A program made the position numbers and the translations under genes. Under the pieces are notes generated by a model. It made no database searches. It saw only the letters and a program-made list of their open reading frames with translations, and was not told the origin of the DNA. 64,000 nucleotides of DNA from Oligoflexia bacterium (GTDB lineage: Bacteria; Bdellovibrionota_G; JALEGL01): contig DAOLES010000004.1 in the NCBI GenBank assembly GCA_035326705.1, forward strand, positions 1 through 64,000, given 5' to 3'. Of the stretch, positions 35,362 through 44,062 are shown one piece after another. The first letter of the stretch is position 1. Every line of letters begins with the position of its first letter.

Positions 35362-36576
35362 TTACTGATCTAGGCCATTGATATACTTTACGGCAATATT
35401 GGGCGATTGTTCATACTCAACCAGTTTTTTAATTAAAGTAAACCTTTCATCTATGCGTTCTAAAAAACTCATGTTTTGTTGACTGTGCTTTTGATAAGCA
35501 TGATGCAATCTTGGATAATCTTTTTTTATCTTTTTTATATGTTGTTGAACAATGTGAGTAAGTGCTCTTTCTTCTATGCTGTAGAATTGATCATTAAATA
35601 CACTAGCTTCATTGTCTTCCATAGAAAATCTTTCAATCATCACTTTGACTGTATGAATGCCAGTGTCTTTTAACTGTTGCGCTGAAGGTAATTTTTTCAT
35701 TGCTAAGGGTTGTTCTAAACTATGTGTATCAGAAAAAATAATCGCGTTTTTAACTTTTGCTGATTGGGGGGTGTACAAACCTAAATCAACATGACTAGCA
35801 TCAATCTTTTTTTCAATTTTGTTACAATACATACGTCGGTATTTTTCAATTAACATAATTGTTAACCCTTGAGTGATGTTTTTTTCATCATGATTTTGGC
35901 CAAAATGTACTTCCTCTTCTTTAAAAAGGTCTTTTCTCAAACTGAAAACTGTTTTTTCAGGTATAGTGGTTACTTCATTCAATACCCATTCATAAAAGTC
36001 TACTTTTTCTTGTCTCAAATCACTTTGAATATTGCTATCATCGTCCACTTGAAAAAAAACACCCGTACTTTCCAGTGTTTTTGCTCCTAAGGCTAAAAAA
36101 ACATCGAGAGCGTGAGATTTTCCTGTTTCAACAATAAGTAATTCACCTGCACTAAGTTGTGTGATTGCATTTAAAATAGTCTGTTGATAATTTTGTGAAC
36201 GTTCATCCATAATATGATCACAGTCTATACTGCTGGTATTGATAAAAAATTGATTTCCGTCTGTAAATACATTGAAGTGACTAAAAAATTGTTTTTTTGT
36301 TAACCAATTTAAATTGTTAATAAAATCTTTTGCAAAAAAGGGTAACTTAATTTCTTGATCTTCTGAGTTGAAAAAACTTTTAAGATGATTGTCTGGTAAT
36401 AATAAATAATTTTTTTCTATGGGTATTACTTTTCTTTCTGCCATAAAAAAATTACTGTGAGCATATTGGTTTAGCCAATCATTAAGTTCTAAATTGCCTG
36501 CTTGGGTCAATTGTACAAAACATACAATATTAAAAAACAATACAACAAAAAAATTTTTATTATTCTTAAACATCAC
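35362..36576 (-). CDS. Exported protein of unknown function
   Basis: The 404-residue product has a signal peptide ending in LTQAG near residue 26 and only two cysteines in the mature part. The central NAIIFSDTHSLEQPLAMKK, then GIHTVKVMIERFS, has a faint resemblance to the ChaN/Tiki/EreA-like fold (an early acidic-His pair followed by a hydrophobic strand), but this is not enough for assignment. It starts 25 bases after the MltB-like gene stop region, in the same direction, so the two may be expressed together. Confidence 0.7.
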   Translation of the reverse strand: MMFKNNKNFFVVLFFNIVCFVQLTQAGNLELNDWLNQYAHSNFFMAERKVIPIEKNYLLLPDNHLKSFFNSEDQEIKLPFFAKDFINNLNWLTKKQFFSHFNVFTDGNQFFINTSSIDCDHIMDERSQNYQQTILNAITQLSAGELLIVETGKSHALDVFLALGAKTLESTGVFFQVDDDSNIQSDLRQEKVDFYEWVLNEVTTIPEKTVFSLRKDLFKEEEVHFGQNHDEKNITQGLTIMLIEKYRRMYCNKIEKKIDASHVDLGLYTPQSAKVKNAIIFSDTHSLEQPLAMKKLPSAQQLKDTGIHTVKVMIERFSMEDNEASVFNDQFYSIEERALTHIVQQHIKKIKKDYPRLHHAYQKHSQQNMSFLERIDERFTLIKKLVEYEQSPNIAVKYINGLDQ

Positions 36577-36601
36577 TACTTTATTTAACCTTTATTAATA
36601 T

Positions 36602-37669
36602 TTAATTTTTATTATTTTCTTCTATAAGTTCTTGCCAGCGTTTTATGGTTTGATCAGCAACATTAAACACATGTTCTCTATACCACACTGGGCTATTGTA
36701 AGAGCGTATAGCTCTATCAATTTGTGACCTTGACTCTCCCCATCTAAGAGCCAGATAACGTCCCATCATAGGAATGATGTCCGTTAAACTGTTGGGGTCT
36801 ATATTTTCTTCCGCTTTGAGTATACTGCGCAAAGTTGTGGGCATAAACTGGGCGGGTGTAAAGGCCCCCACCCATGAGCCATGTGTATCTAATACAACTT
36901 GCTCTTGCCACTGCATGCTGTGCGCTAGATTCAAAAAATCACGCAACTGCACTAAAGATTTGTTAGCTCTATTATTGGCTCTACTGATCCAGGTATTTTT
37001 ATTCACAAATCTAGAACCGCTGATAAAAACTTTATCGGTTTGATTGTCAGTAAAATTATGCGCTAGATCTATGGCTGTATAGTATTGTTGCAAGACATGA
37101 TCTCTAAACCTTTCATCTTGCATGGCAACCCAGCTGACCAAGGTAGCTAAAGTAGGAAATTTAACCACGCCATCATAACTACCAAAAAAAGTTTCAATAT
37201 TAACAATACCGCCAATAAACTGCGCGTTGACACCACAATTTTGTTCCATATCTGATAAAGTGTAACAATATTCTTCTAAAAATTTTTCTGTTTGTTCAAT
37301 GGATGTTTCTGATTGCAGACGCTCTAAGACTTTGGTTAAGCCGCGGTTTTCATCTTTAAATTTTGCGCCAATGCTTAAATCAATCCACACCGCATAGATT
37401 TGAAAATCTAAATTTTCCGTTTGGATCAAATCCACCCAAGCCAGGTCATAAATGTCATTGTTAGTTTGTCCTGCACTACCCGAGCGTTTCGTGCTTAAGC
37501 GTTCTCTCACACTGGCTAAGGCTTCTTCCCAAAGCTGTGGATCAATCTGAACATTCTCAGTCCATTGCATAAACTCAGGCTTACTTGAAGAAGTTTCCTG
37601 CGCCCAAGTATTTTGCACAGACAATAAACATACAAAAATATATAAAAAAGATCTCATTACCCTAGACAT
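36602..37669 (-). CDS. Exported lytic transglycosylase, MltB-like
   Basis: The 355-residue protein starts with a signal peptide ending NTWAQ. The SLT_2/MltB fold is indicated by FIGGIVNIETFFGSYDG, where E159 matches the catalytic glutamate of MltB (IIGVETRWG in Escherichia coli), and by GAFTPAQFMPTT (residues 268-279), matching GAMGYGQFMPSS. The later ALRWGESRSQIDRAIRSYN fits the C-terminal part. These enzymes cut the glycan backbone of peptidoglycan to make 1,6-anhydro ends. The sequence is diverged and lacks a lipobox, so it would be a soluble periplasmic form. Confidence 0.78.
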   Translation of the reverse strand: MSRVMRSFLYIFVCLLSVQNTWAQETSSSKPEFMQWTENVQIDPQLWEEALASVRERLSTKRSGSAGQTNNDIYDLAWVDLIQTENLDFQIYAVWIDLSIGAKFKDENRGLTKVLERLQSETSIEQTEKFLEEYCYTLSDMEQNCGVNAQFIGGIVNIETFFGSYDGVVKFPTLATLVSWVAMQDERFRDHVLQQYYTAIDLAHNFTDNQTDKVFISGSRFVNKNTWISRANNRANKSLVQLRDFLNLAHSMQWQEQVVLDTHGSWVGAFTPAQFMPTTLRSILKAEENIDPNSLTDIIPMMGRYLALRWGESRSQIDRAIRSYNSPVWYREHVFNVADQTIKRWQELIEENNKN

Positions 37670-37777
37670 AAAGAATCTTTAGCGCAAGTGGTCAAAATCA
37701 ACAAAACAAAAACGTTTATAGAGGTATAACTATTTTTTATACTATTTTTAAAATTAGATCTCTGTAGAAACTGTAAT

Positions 37778-37860
37778 TAAAAAAGAAAAAGATTTCTAGC
37801 CACTTAGACAGTGGGCCGTAAAACGGCCCAAACTCGTGGTACGAAATTCTTTTTCTTTTA
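37778..37860. repeat. Large nested hairpin downstream of dnaN
   Basis: Outer arms AAAAAGAAAAAGATTTC and GAAATTCTTTTTCTTTT pair over about 17 bases with one gap. Inside are CCAC/GTGG and TGGGCCGT/ACGGCCCA with an AAA loop (37812-37830). It stands between the MltB-like gene and dnaN and may terminate dnaN transcripts. It also overlaps the stop codon of a possible gene remnant. Confidence 0.7.
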
Positions 37861-37974
37861 ATTTAAAATTTCAACTTCAAGCGCATTTTCTAATATACGC
37901 TGTTTTTCTTCCAATGTTTTATTTGATAATTTAAAGTTGTTGATAACATAAGGTCTTTCATCTTCAGGTAGAAT
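37858..37974 (-). pseudogene. Probable C-terminal gene remnant next to dnaN
   Basis: The minus strand reads 38 sense codons (ILPEDERPYVINNFKLSN, then KTLEEKQRILENALEVEILN) ending in TAA at 37858. Composition and the helical C-terminus look like real protein, but there is no ATG or GTG start: a TAG precedes directly at 37975-37977. It may be the remnant of a deleted gene. The parent family is not recognised. Confidence 0.35.
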
Positions 37975-38024
37975 CTAATAAACGCCTAGTTAATTAGATT
38001 TTCTTGTAGGTGGATATTTTTTCA

Positions 38025-39137
38025 TCAAATCCGCATTGGCATGATGACGCTGACGTAGTTGTCTGTGTCAGGAAGTTTTACCACGCCGGGGCTTTGGTTG
38101 TGATCTAGCTCTAATTTGACTTTGTCAGTTTGCACAACAGATAGTGCATCCAACAAATAGCGGGCATTAAAACCAATGGTCATTTCATCCCCATTAAATT
38201 CTGCCAAAATATCTTCTTCTGCTTCTCCCAGTTCTGGAGAGTTAGCCGATAAATGTAAGCCATTGGGCTTAAATTGCATTTTAACGCATTTGGATTTGCC
38301 TTCAGATAAAAGGGATACACGTTTTAAAGATTCTTTTAAATCGTTTTTTTGCACCATCACTGTTTTGCGATCCCCTTGTGGAATGACTTTGTTGTACTCA
38401 GGAAAATCACCCACCACCAATTTCATAAAAATAGTGTTGCTATCATTGCTAAATACACAGGTGGCAGGAGATACTGAAACATTGATATTATTTTCTTCAC
38501 CTTCGATTAAAATTTTCTTTAATTCCATAATACCTTTGCGCGGCAGAATAATTTTCTTTTCCATTTGCATGGTCTCTTCACTGCTTAGAGGACTTTTGTA
38601 CAAAGACAAGCGATGACCATCGGTGGCCACCATGTTTAAATTTTTATCTGGGCCAATTTCTAATAGAATGCCGTTAAGGTTAGCACGTACTTCATCTGTG
38701 CTCATGGCATAAGAAGTGTATTCAATGCCTTTAAGTAAGGTATCTTTATTGACTTTGTAAAAAGTAAAATCTGTTTTGCGTGGCATTTGTGGGAATTCAC
38801 CAGCATCAATACTGGCTACTCTGAAATGAGCTTTACCACTGGTGATATTTAACCAACCATTGTCATCTTTTTCTAAAACAACGGTGTTGTTGGGTAATTG
38901 TTTAACAATATCAATTAAAGTATGAGCGGATGTGCATAATTTACCTGCAAGTTCTGTATTGACACTGCAGGAACTTTCTACAGATATTTCTAAGTCTGTA
39001 CCGTAAACGGTCAAGGTATTGTCTTTCACATCCAACATGATGTTAGATAAAATAGGCATGGTGGTTTTTTTTTCAGTTACACTGACCACCGATTGCAATA
39101 CTTTCATTAGATTTTGTTGTTCACAGGTCCATTTCAT
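38025..39137 (-). CDS. dnaN: DNA polymerase III sliding clamp (beta subunit)
   Basis: The 370-residue protein matches the bacterial beta clamp, which encircles DNA and tethers the polymerase. The start MKWTCEQQNLMKVLQSV, the LYGTDLEI-like TVYGTDLEISV, the central MVATDGHRLSLYK and the C-terminal YVSVIMPMRI are all standard. Length is normal. It points away from dnaA, with the oriC region between the two, unlike the common dnaA-dnaN operon. The start is the family-consistent ATG at 39137. Confidence 0.96.
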   Translation of the reverse strand: MKWTCEQQNLMKVLQSVVSVTEKKTTMPILSNIMLDVKDNTLTVYGTDLEISVESSCSVNTELAGKLCTSAHTLIDIVKQLPNNTVVLEKDDNGWLNITSGKAHFRVASIDAGEFPQMPRKTDFTFYKVNKDTLLKGIEYTSYAMSTDEVRANLNGILLEIGPDKNLNMVATDGHRLSLYKSPLSSEETMQMEKKIILPRKGIMELKKILIEGEENNINVSVSPATCVFSNDSNTIFMKLVVGDFPEYNKVIPQGDRKTVMVQKNDLKESLKRVSLLSEGKSKCVKMQFKPNGLHLSANSPELGEAEEDILAEFNGDEMTIGFNARYLLDALSVVQTDKVKLELDHNQSPGVVKLPDTDNYVSVIMPMRI

Positions 39138-39457
39138 GGGCTTTATCCTTAAAGTTATATAAAAATTAACGGTTTAATCTAACTATGCTTATACGATTTG
39201 TTTTGCTTTTTGTAGTTTTATTTTCATTTGCAGAGAAGAAATTTATTTAAATTGTATTTACTCCTCTAAGGTTTAATTTCAGATGTTAAAAGAATATATA
39301 TATTATATATATAAAGTTAATCATCATAGTAAGCGTTGTGGATAAGTACTTTTAATGGAATAAGTTTTTATAATTTAAGCTTTTTTTGTTTATTTTAAAT
39401 GTGGATAAAGATGTGTTTTTTGTGATTGCTTAAGGGATAAGTAATTTTAGGTTTAAC

Positions 39458-39512
39458 TTATCCATGGTTTATCCATAAGCTCTTAACAGCTTATCCACAA
39501 AAACTATCCACA
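39458..39512 (+). promoter_or_regulatory. DnaA-box cluster in oriC
   Basis: Four plus-strand boxes within 55 bases: TTATCCATG, TTATCCATA, TTATCCACA and CTATCCACA, with gaps of 2, 13 and 4 bases. The third matches the consensus exactly. This is the densest cluster and the likely nucleation point for DnaA. Confidence 0.8.
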
Positions 39513-39599
39513 AGATAAAGTGTTTTTTACTGCATGGCTTTGATATTGTTGATTTTTTAGAAACGTTTTTTTTTATTTAGCCTGGGGATAAACATAGAA

Positions 39600-39690
39600 C
39601 TATTTTATAAAATATTAAATTTAAAAAATGTTAAATATAAGCTAAAAAATAAATTATTAAGCTAAAGTGCTTATAGATATTTAATTTTAG
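39600..39690. other. Probable DNA unwinding element
   Basis: About 90 bases consist almost only of A and T (TATTTTATAAAATATTAAAT and on) between the DnaA-box cluster and dnaA. A second AT repeat, ATATATATTATATATAT, lies at about 39293-39312 on the dnaN side. Confidence 0.55.
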
Positions 39691-39896
39691 GGTCATTCTT
39701 CTGTAAGATATTGAAAAAATGAAAAATTATAAAATGCGTCAAAAACAATAACAAAAGCAAAGACTTAAATTAGAAAATAATAAAACTTAAAACCATTGAA
39801 AAACCAAGGACTTATCCACAGGTAAAAAAAAGTAAATTTTTATTCTCCGATAAGCTTGACGGCTTTGCTTGTTTTCTGGCTTAGTAAAAAGTTCCT

Positions 39897-41252
39897 ATGG
39901 AGAAGACTTGGCAAAAAACAATTCATCATTTGCAAGAGCGTTTGCCTGCGCATGCTTTTAATACATGGATTAAACCGTTAAGTTATAAAAATACCCAAGA
40001 TGGGCAAATTTTTGTTGAGGTGCCCAACACGTATTATCGTGATCGTTTACAAAGTACGTATTCTAGTATGATTAAAAAAACTTTGCGTGAATTCAGTCAA
40101 GATTTGAATATGGATGTTTCTTTTGTAGTTTCAAGCAACACACCTGTTTATAGTCAGAATCAATTACAAAAAATATCTCAGGAAAAAACCAGGCAAAAAT
40201 TAAGCCAAAGTAAACAGCAAGAAGAAAAGACCAACCCCAACTATTCTTTATACCCACAATATACTTTTGATCAGTTTGTTGTGGGTACGGGCAACCAGTT
40301 TGCCCATGCTGCAGCCCAGTCAGTGGCCAGTCAGCCGGGTCAGCAATACAACCCGTTATTTTTATACGGCGGCGTAGGTTTAGGAAAAACCCACCTTTTG
40401 TGTGCTATTGGTCATCAAATCAAGCAAAACAATCCGGGTGCTAAAATTATTTACGAAACCTGTGAACAGTTTACCAATAGCATGATCAATGCCATTCGTT
40501 ATCAAAAGACTGAGAACTTTAGAAACCGTTATCGTAAAAACTGCGATTTACTGTTGTTGGATGATATTCAATTTTTGTCCAAAAAAGAACGTACACAAGA
40601 AGAGTTTTTTCATACCTTTAATGTCTTACACCAGCAAAATATTCAAATTGTAGTGACTTCGGATGAGTTGCCTAAGAATATTCCAGACATAGATGAAAGG
40701 TTGCGCTCGCGCTTTGAGTGGGGTTTGATGTGTGATATTCAAGCGCCGGATTTGGAGACCAGGGTTGCTATTTTGGAAAAAAAGATCAGTGACTTGCACT
40801 TGGACGTGGATCAAGAGGTTTTGGTTTACTTGGCAGAAAAGTTTCAAAACAACATACGGGCTTTAGAAGGCGCTTTGACCAGACTCAGCGCGCAAGCCAC
40901 TTTATCTAACTTAAATATTGATAAAGCCTTTGCGCAAAAAGTATTTTCAGATCATGTCAGTGCCAGCGTTATCACCCTTGAAAGCATTATGGACAAAGTG
41001 GCCAACTTTTTTATGCTTGGTGTGGCTGACTTAAAATCCAGCAGCCGCAAGAAAAACATTGCCCTACCCAGGCAAATGGCCATGTATTTGTGCCGCAAAC
41101 ATACCAGACACTCCTTTCCGGAGATTGGGCAAAAATTTGGTGGCAAAGACCACACCACCATTATGCACGCAGTAAAAAAAATAGAAGACTTGTGCAACAA
41201 ACAAGACGACATGGCGCATACCTTGGCGGCGATTGAAAAAGGTTTAAAATAG
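39897..41252 (+). CDS. dnaA: Chromosomal replication initiator DnaA
   Basis: The 451-residue AAA+ initiator opens oriC. Domain I (WQKTIHHLQERLPAHAFNTW) is followed by a Q/K-rich linker (about residues 85-110), Walker A GGVGLGKTHLL (about 157), Walker B LLLDDIQFL and the arginine-finger segment DERLRSRFEWG. The C-terminal DNA-binding helix-turn-helix ends in the DnaA signature GGKDHTTIMHAVKKIE (about 412-427). Length is normal. It starts the plus-strand arm of the origin region. Confidence 0.96.
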   Translation: MEKTWQKTIHHLQERLPAHAFNTWIKPLSYKNTQDGQIFVEVPNTYYRDRLQSTYSSMIKKTLREFSQDLNMDVSFVVSSNTPVYSQNQLQKISQEKTRQKLSQSKQQEEKTNPNYSLYPQYTFDQFVVGTGNQFAHAAAQSVASQPGQQYNPLFLYGGVGLGKTHLLCAIGHQIKQNNPGAKIIYETCEQFTNSMINAIRYQKTENFRNRYRKNCDLLLLDDIQFLSKKERTQEEFFHTFNVLHQQNIQIVVTSDELPKNIPDIDERLRSRFEWGLMCDIQAPDLETRVAILEKKISDLHLDVDQEVLVYLAEKFQNNIRALEGALTRLSAQATLSNLNIDKAFAQKVFSDHVSASVITLESIMDKVANFFMLGVADLKSSSRKKNIALPRQMAMYLCRKHTRHSFPEIGQKFGGKDHTTIMHAVKKIEDLCNKQDDMAHTLAAIEKGLK

Positions 41253-41294
41253 TTATTGACACAACGCATATATTTTATTACATACTGTGTCACT

Positions 41295-41900
41295 ATGAAA
41301 AATTACATTAAATTTTATATACTTGCTTTTACTTTAAATTCATTGAGTGCGTCTTATGCATAAAATAATGATTATGTAGATGAAAACTACATAAGGAAGC
41401 AAATTACAGAACAAGTTGAAAACATTGTTGCCTGTAACGGTAAAATTAAAAATAGAAGAAAAGTAGGGATGTTTTTTGCTAAACATAAATTTTTAATTCT
41501 TGGTGAAACCATTGCAGCGGTTTCCAACTTAGCCTATCAAGACCAGTATAGATCGCGCATTGATGTTGGACAGTATGTTGCTGTTTCTGCAGGTGGAGCG
41601 CTTGCGGGGGCTTTTGTAGACAAACTGTTTAACAGGCATAAAGGCGCACTTTATAACCAAACTACTGAGGAGCTAAGACAATTAAAAGTCCTGCGAGCCA
41701 TGATTGCTGATGAGACAGAGTCTAGTTCAGACTTAATCAACGAACACATTGAATCATCTTTAGGTTACATTCAATACAATGAGGATTTGGTCACAAAACT
41801 ATTTTCTCAAGATGAAAAACTTAACCCTTTAAATGTTTATAATTCAATGATATTGCCTAATATTGTGTGTAAAGATTCTTCTGGTCAAACTTGGTATTAA
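41295..41900 (+). pseudogene. Exported-protein gene interrupted by one ochre codon
   Basis: An ATG at 41295 opens a 22-residue signal peptide (MKNYIKFYILAFTLNSLSAS, YA) and then meets TAA at 41361-41363. The same frame continues without another stop to TAA at 41898-41900, through NNDYVDENYIRKQ and on, for 201 codons in total. A single C-to-T change of CAA, giving the usual A-Q cleavage junction, would explain the stop. A downstream ATG at 41469 could still initiate 143 residues, but without the signal peptide. The mature part includes a hydrophobic glycine-rich helix (AVSAGGALAGAFVDKLF). Family unknown. Confidence 0.75.
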
Positions 41901-42211
41901 TAAAAAGTACCCTATAATACTAAGTGAGCTAAAAGATTATGAAAAAAACCAACTTAATAGTTTGGTTTTTTTCTTTGTTTATAAAGCATTTGGACCAAAA
42001 GTTTACAGTAAGCAAATACGGTAAAATTTTTAAGGATACGTTAATGATTTGGCCACTTGGCTTTGAACCATAGGTATACAATCTATGTTTAACAATGCCA
42101 CACATGATCAATCGGTTAAAATATCTCTATGAATCAAAATACAGTGTTAAAAAGGTTATAAAAGTTTCATGTTGTATATGCACAAGCTTCTGCTGAGCTA
42201 CAATGTACAGT
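41901..42211. other. Gap with AT-rich hairpin
   Basis: This 311-base gap between the broken gene and a minus-strand lipoprotein gene holds a hairpin at about 41943-41972. The remainder is AT-rich and has no convincing coding signal; a 60-codon minus-strand frame (41929-42111) has unlikely composition. Confidence 0.4.
41943..41972. terminator. Bidirectional terminator
   Basis: AAAAAACCAA and TTGGTTTTTT pair around a short loop, with an A run on one side and a T run on the other. It separates the convergent broken gene and lipoprotein gene. Confidence 0.65.
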
Positions 42212-42715
42212 TTAATTGTTGCATTCGGGCTGGTCATTTCTTAACTGCAAAAGTTTGTTGCGTATAAATTCTTTAAAATCGTGCTCGGTATCATGTCTTG
42301 CCACATTTTTATTGATGGGGCAGTCATGGTAGAAATAAATTTTATCGTTATCTCTAACATTAATATACTCAATGCCCGTATATATCGTAAGGCAGCTGGT
42401 GCTTGTATCTGGCTCAAGTGAATATCTCAAAGAACTTAGGGTTTTTTTAAGAATTTGTAATTCATTGTTGTTCATAAAATTAAATATGAAACAATGCTCA
42501 TTTGAACTGTTTATTTTTGAAACCTTGCCAGCTATAACTTTATTATTCAAATCCAAGTCTATGTCTGCGGCAGCGAGTGCTTGTTGATTAAGTTTGTCTA
42601 AATGATATTCTATCCAGGCAACGTTTTCTAGGTTTAGTGCTTGATTACTGTTGCCACAAGCGTGCATAAAAGCAGTACTCAAAGCTAAAATCGATAACAA
42701 TATTCTTTTTTTCAT
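42212..42715 (-). CDS. Small lipoprotein of unknown function
   Basis: The 167-residue product has a lipoprotein signal ending AFMHAC, with the lipidated cysteine at residue 20, and a glycine at +2. The mature part carries three cysteines and is otherwise hydrophilic. No family is recognised. A second small lipoprotein gene precedes it on the same strand with a 51-base gap, so the pair is probably one transcript. Confidence 0.7.
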   Translation of the reverse strand: MKKRILLSILALSTAFMHACGNSNQALNLENVAWIEYHLDKLNQQALAAADIDLDLNNKVIAGKVSKINSSNEHCFIFNFMNNNELQILKKTLSSLRYSLEPDTSTSCLTIYTGIEYINVRDNDKIYFYHDCPINKNVARHDTEHDFKEFIRNKLLQLRNDQPECNN

Positions 42716-42766
42716 ATCTTACGTTCTTTCTATAAAATGACTGATGGAAACAGTTAAATTGAAGTT

Positions 42767-43219
42767 CTAGCAATAAGGTTTACTTAGAGTAAGGTTGATG
42801 AAGCCTTCTCCGTTATCATCAACATAAATAACACCTTCGGCAGCCGTGACGCCACCACCACCGCATCCGGGGCCAAAAGCAAGGTTTATCTGGTAATACC
42901 CTTTTTGAAGACTGTTGGCCAAGCTCATAAAGCTTGGAAGACTTGTGTGGTCAGGATGTTGAGTTATTTCAAAGTCAATTTCTCCATAATATGGATTTGA
43001 TGCAGGTGTTCCGACATCACAGCTTGCATTATTTCCTGTGGCGCTGGCTTCCAAACATCTTTTAATATCCAAGTGAATGGTTTTATTGTCATTAAAGAAA
43101 GTAAGTGTTTGCTGGCTATCCATTTCATTATTGTTAATTTTAATACCTATGCCGGTGTTTGATCCACATGATGCTGTAATCAAGCAGGCCCCCAAAATGA
43201 AGTAATATGCATGTTTCAT
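42767..43219 (-). CDS. Small lipoprotein of unknown function
   Basis: The 150-residue product has the lipobox ITASC (cysteine 18) followed by GSNTG. The mature part is beta-rich with a glycine-rich segment FGPGCGGGGVTAAEG and ends in a cysteine. Cysteine pairs suggest disulfides. Family unknown. Together with the neighbouring lipoprotein gene it is inserted between dnaA and rpmH. Confidence 0.7.
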   Translation of the reverse strand: MKHAYYFILGACLITASCGSNTGIGIKINNNEMDSQQTLTFFNDNKTIHLDIKRCLEASATGNNASCDVGTPASNPYYGEIDFEITQHPDHTSLPSFMSLANSLQKGYYQINLAFGPGCGGGGVTAAEGVIYVDDNGEGFINLTLSKPYC

Positions 43220-43534
43220 AACTCTACTTTAACAAGTCATAGTTTTTGAATGTGAAAAAGATGCTCAAAAATTAAAAAGTTTTTAACTTTTGTTAAAATA
43301 ACAGCTCAGCATTCACACACAACATTATAAAAAATGCTACTGAGGAACCTTCAGGGTTCTGCTCCATGCTTCTAAAGGTATAAATTAAGTTGATATAAGG
43401 ATTGACAATTGTTGTGTAATATGGTTTTTAATGGGCCTGTTTCGTATTTGATTTTGCAGTTTTGAAAAAACTGAAGAAAAAACAGATTAATTTTAGGGAT
43501 TTAAAGAGTTTAATAAACAAGGAAGAGTTGTAGT
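43220..43534. other. Gap upstream of rpmH
   Basis: This 315-base gap between divergent genes holds a small hairpin GGAACC/GGTTCT at 43345-43362 and a TTGACA at 43402-43407, a likely -35 box, although no good -10 lies 17 bases away. Its length leaves room for a long rpmH leader. No gene is evident. Confidence 0.4.
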
Positions 43535-43687
43535 ATGTCTAAAAGAACCTATCAGCCCAGTAACTTAAAACGTAAAAGAAAACATGGTTTCCGTGAACGC
43601 ATGAGCACCAAAGCCGGCCGCGCTATTTTAAATGCACGTCGTCGTAAAGGTAGAAAAAGATTAGTTGTCAGTATCGCTAGCAAGTAA
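43535..43687 (+). CDS. rpmH: Ribosomal protein L34
   Basis: A short gene of 50 codons, with AAGGAAG nine bases before its ATG. The product begins MSKRTYQPSNLKRKRKHGFR and continues with MSTKAGRAILNARRRKGR, the highly conserved L34 sequence. It is a basic protein of the 50S ribosomal subunit. The usual MKRTYQPS start carries one extra residue here. rnpA follows after 17 bases, as in nearly all bacteria. Confidence 0.96.
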   Translation: MSKRTYQPSNLKRKRKHGFRERMSTKAGRAILNARRRKGRKRLVVSIASK

Positions 43688-43704
43688 TTGGATGATCTAG
43701 CGTC

Positions 43705-44058
43705 ATGTTTGCCCAAAAGCATGATTTTCCAAAAAAGCAGCGGATAGCAGATAAAAAAGATTTTGCCCTGTCCAAAGCTGTAGGAAAACGTTTTTATCAG
43801 CAGCATTTGTTTTTATCTAAATCTGAAAACTCTTGTGGCTTTGCACGTTTGGCTGTGGTGGCCAGTAGAAAAACGGGCAATGCAGTTTTAAGAAACCAAT
43901 GGAAAAGACAAATCAGAGAAGTATTTAGGCACGGTAATCTACAAGCTGGGGACTATGTGGTCATTTTAAAACCAAGCATTAAACAGCAAAGCAAAACAAC
44001 GGTTGTCCAGCAAGTTAAACAGCTGTTTGTCCAGCATTCTGCAGATAAGGATAATTAA
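43705..44058 (+). CDS. rnpA: Ribonuclease P protein component
   Basis: The 117-residue basic protein is the RNase P subunit that helps the catalytic RNA bind pre-tRNA. The conserved SRKTGNAVLRNQWKRQIRE holds the RNR motif. It lies between rpmH and yidD, the standard order. The RNA component (rnpB) is not in this window. Confidence 0.93.
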   Translation: MFAQKHDFPKKQRIADKKDFALSKAVGKRFYQQHLFLSKSENSCGFARLAVVASRKTGNAVLRNQWKRQIREVFRHGNLQAGDYVVILKPSIKQQSKTTVVQQVKQLFVQHSADKDN

Positions 44059-44062
44059 AGCG

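Larger units (their letters stand above)
39138..39896. other. Chromosomal replication origin (oriC)
   Basis: This 759-base gap between divergent dnaN and dnaA has no gene, is strongly AT-rich and holds a cluster of DnaA boxes. Perfect TTATCCACA boxes are at 39337-39345 and 39400-39408 (minus) and 39491-39499 and 39812-39820 (plus). Near-matches TTATCCATG (39458-39466), TTATCCATA (39469-39477) and CTATCCACA (39504-39512) lie between them. The box orientation changes around 39409-39457. An AT tract at about 39600-39690 is the probable unwinding element. Confidence 0.85.

Noticed and set aside
39432..39440. AAGGGATAA and TGGGGATAA (39583-39591) as DnaA boxes
   Set aside because: They differ from TTATCCACA at two or more positions, so they were not counted as boxes.
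41256..41292. TGACACA...TGTGTCA inverted repeat after dnaA as an operator
   Set aside because: Arms are only 7 bases with a 22-base centre; chance occurrence is likely.
41929..42111. 60-codon minus-strand frame
   Set aside because: It overlaps a terminator hairpin, has an unlikely composition and no ribosome binding site.
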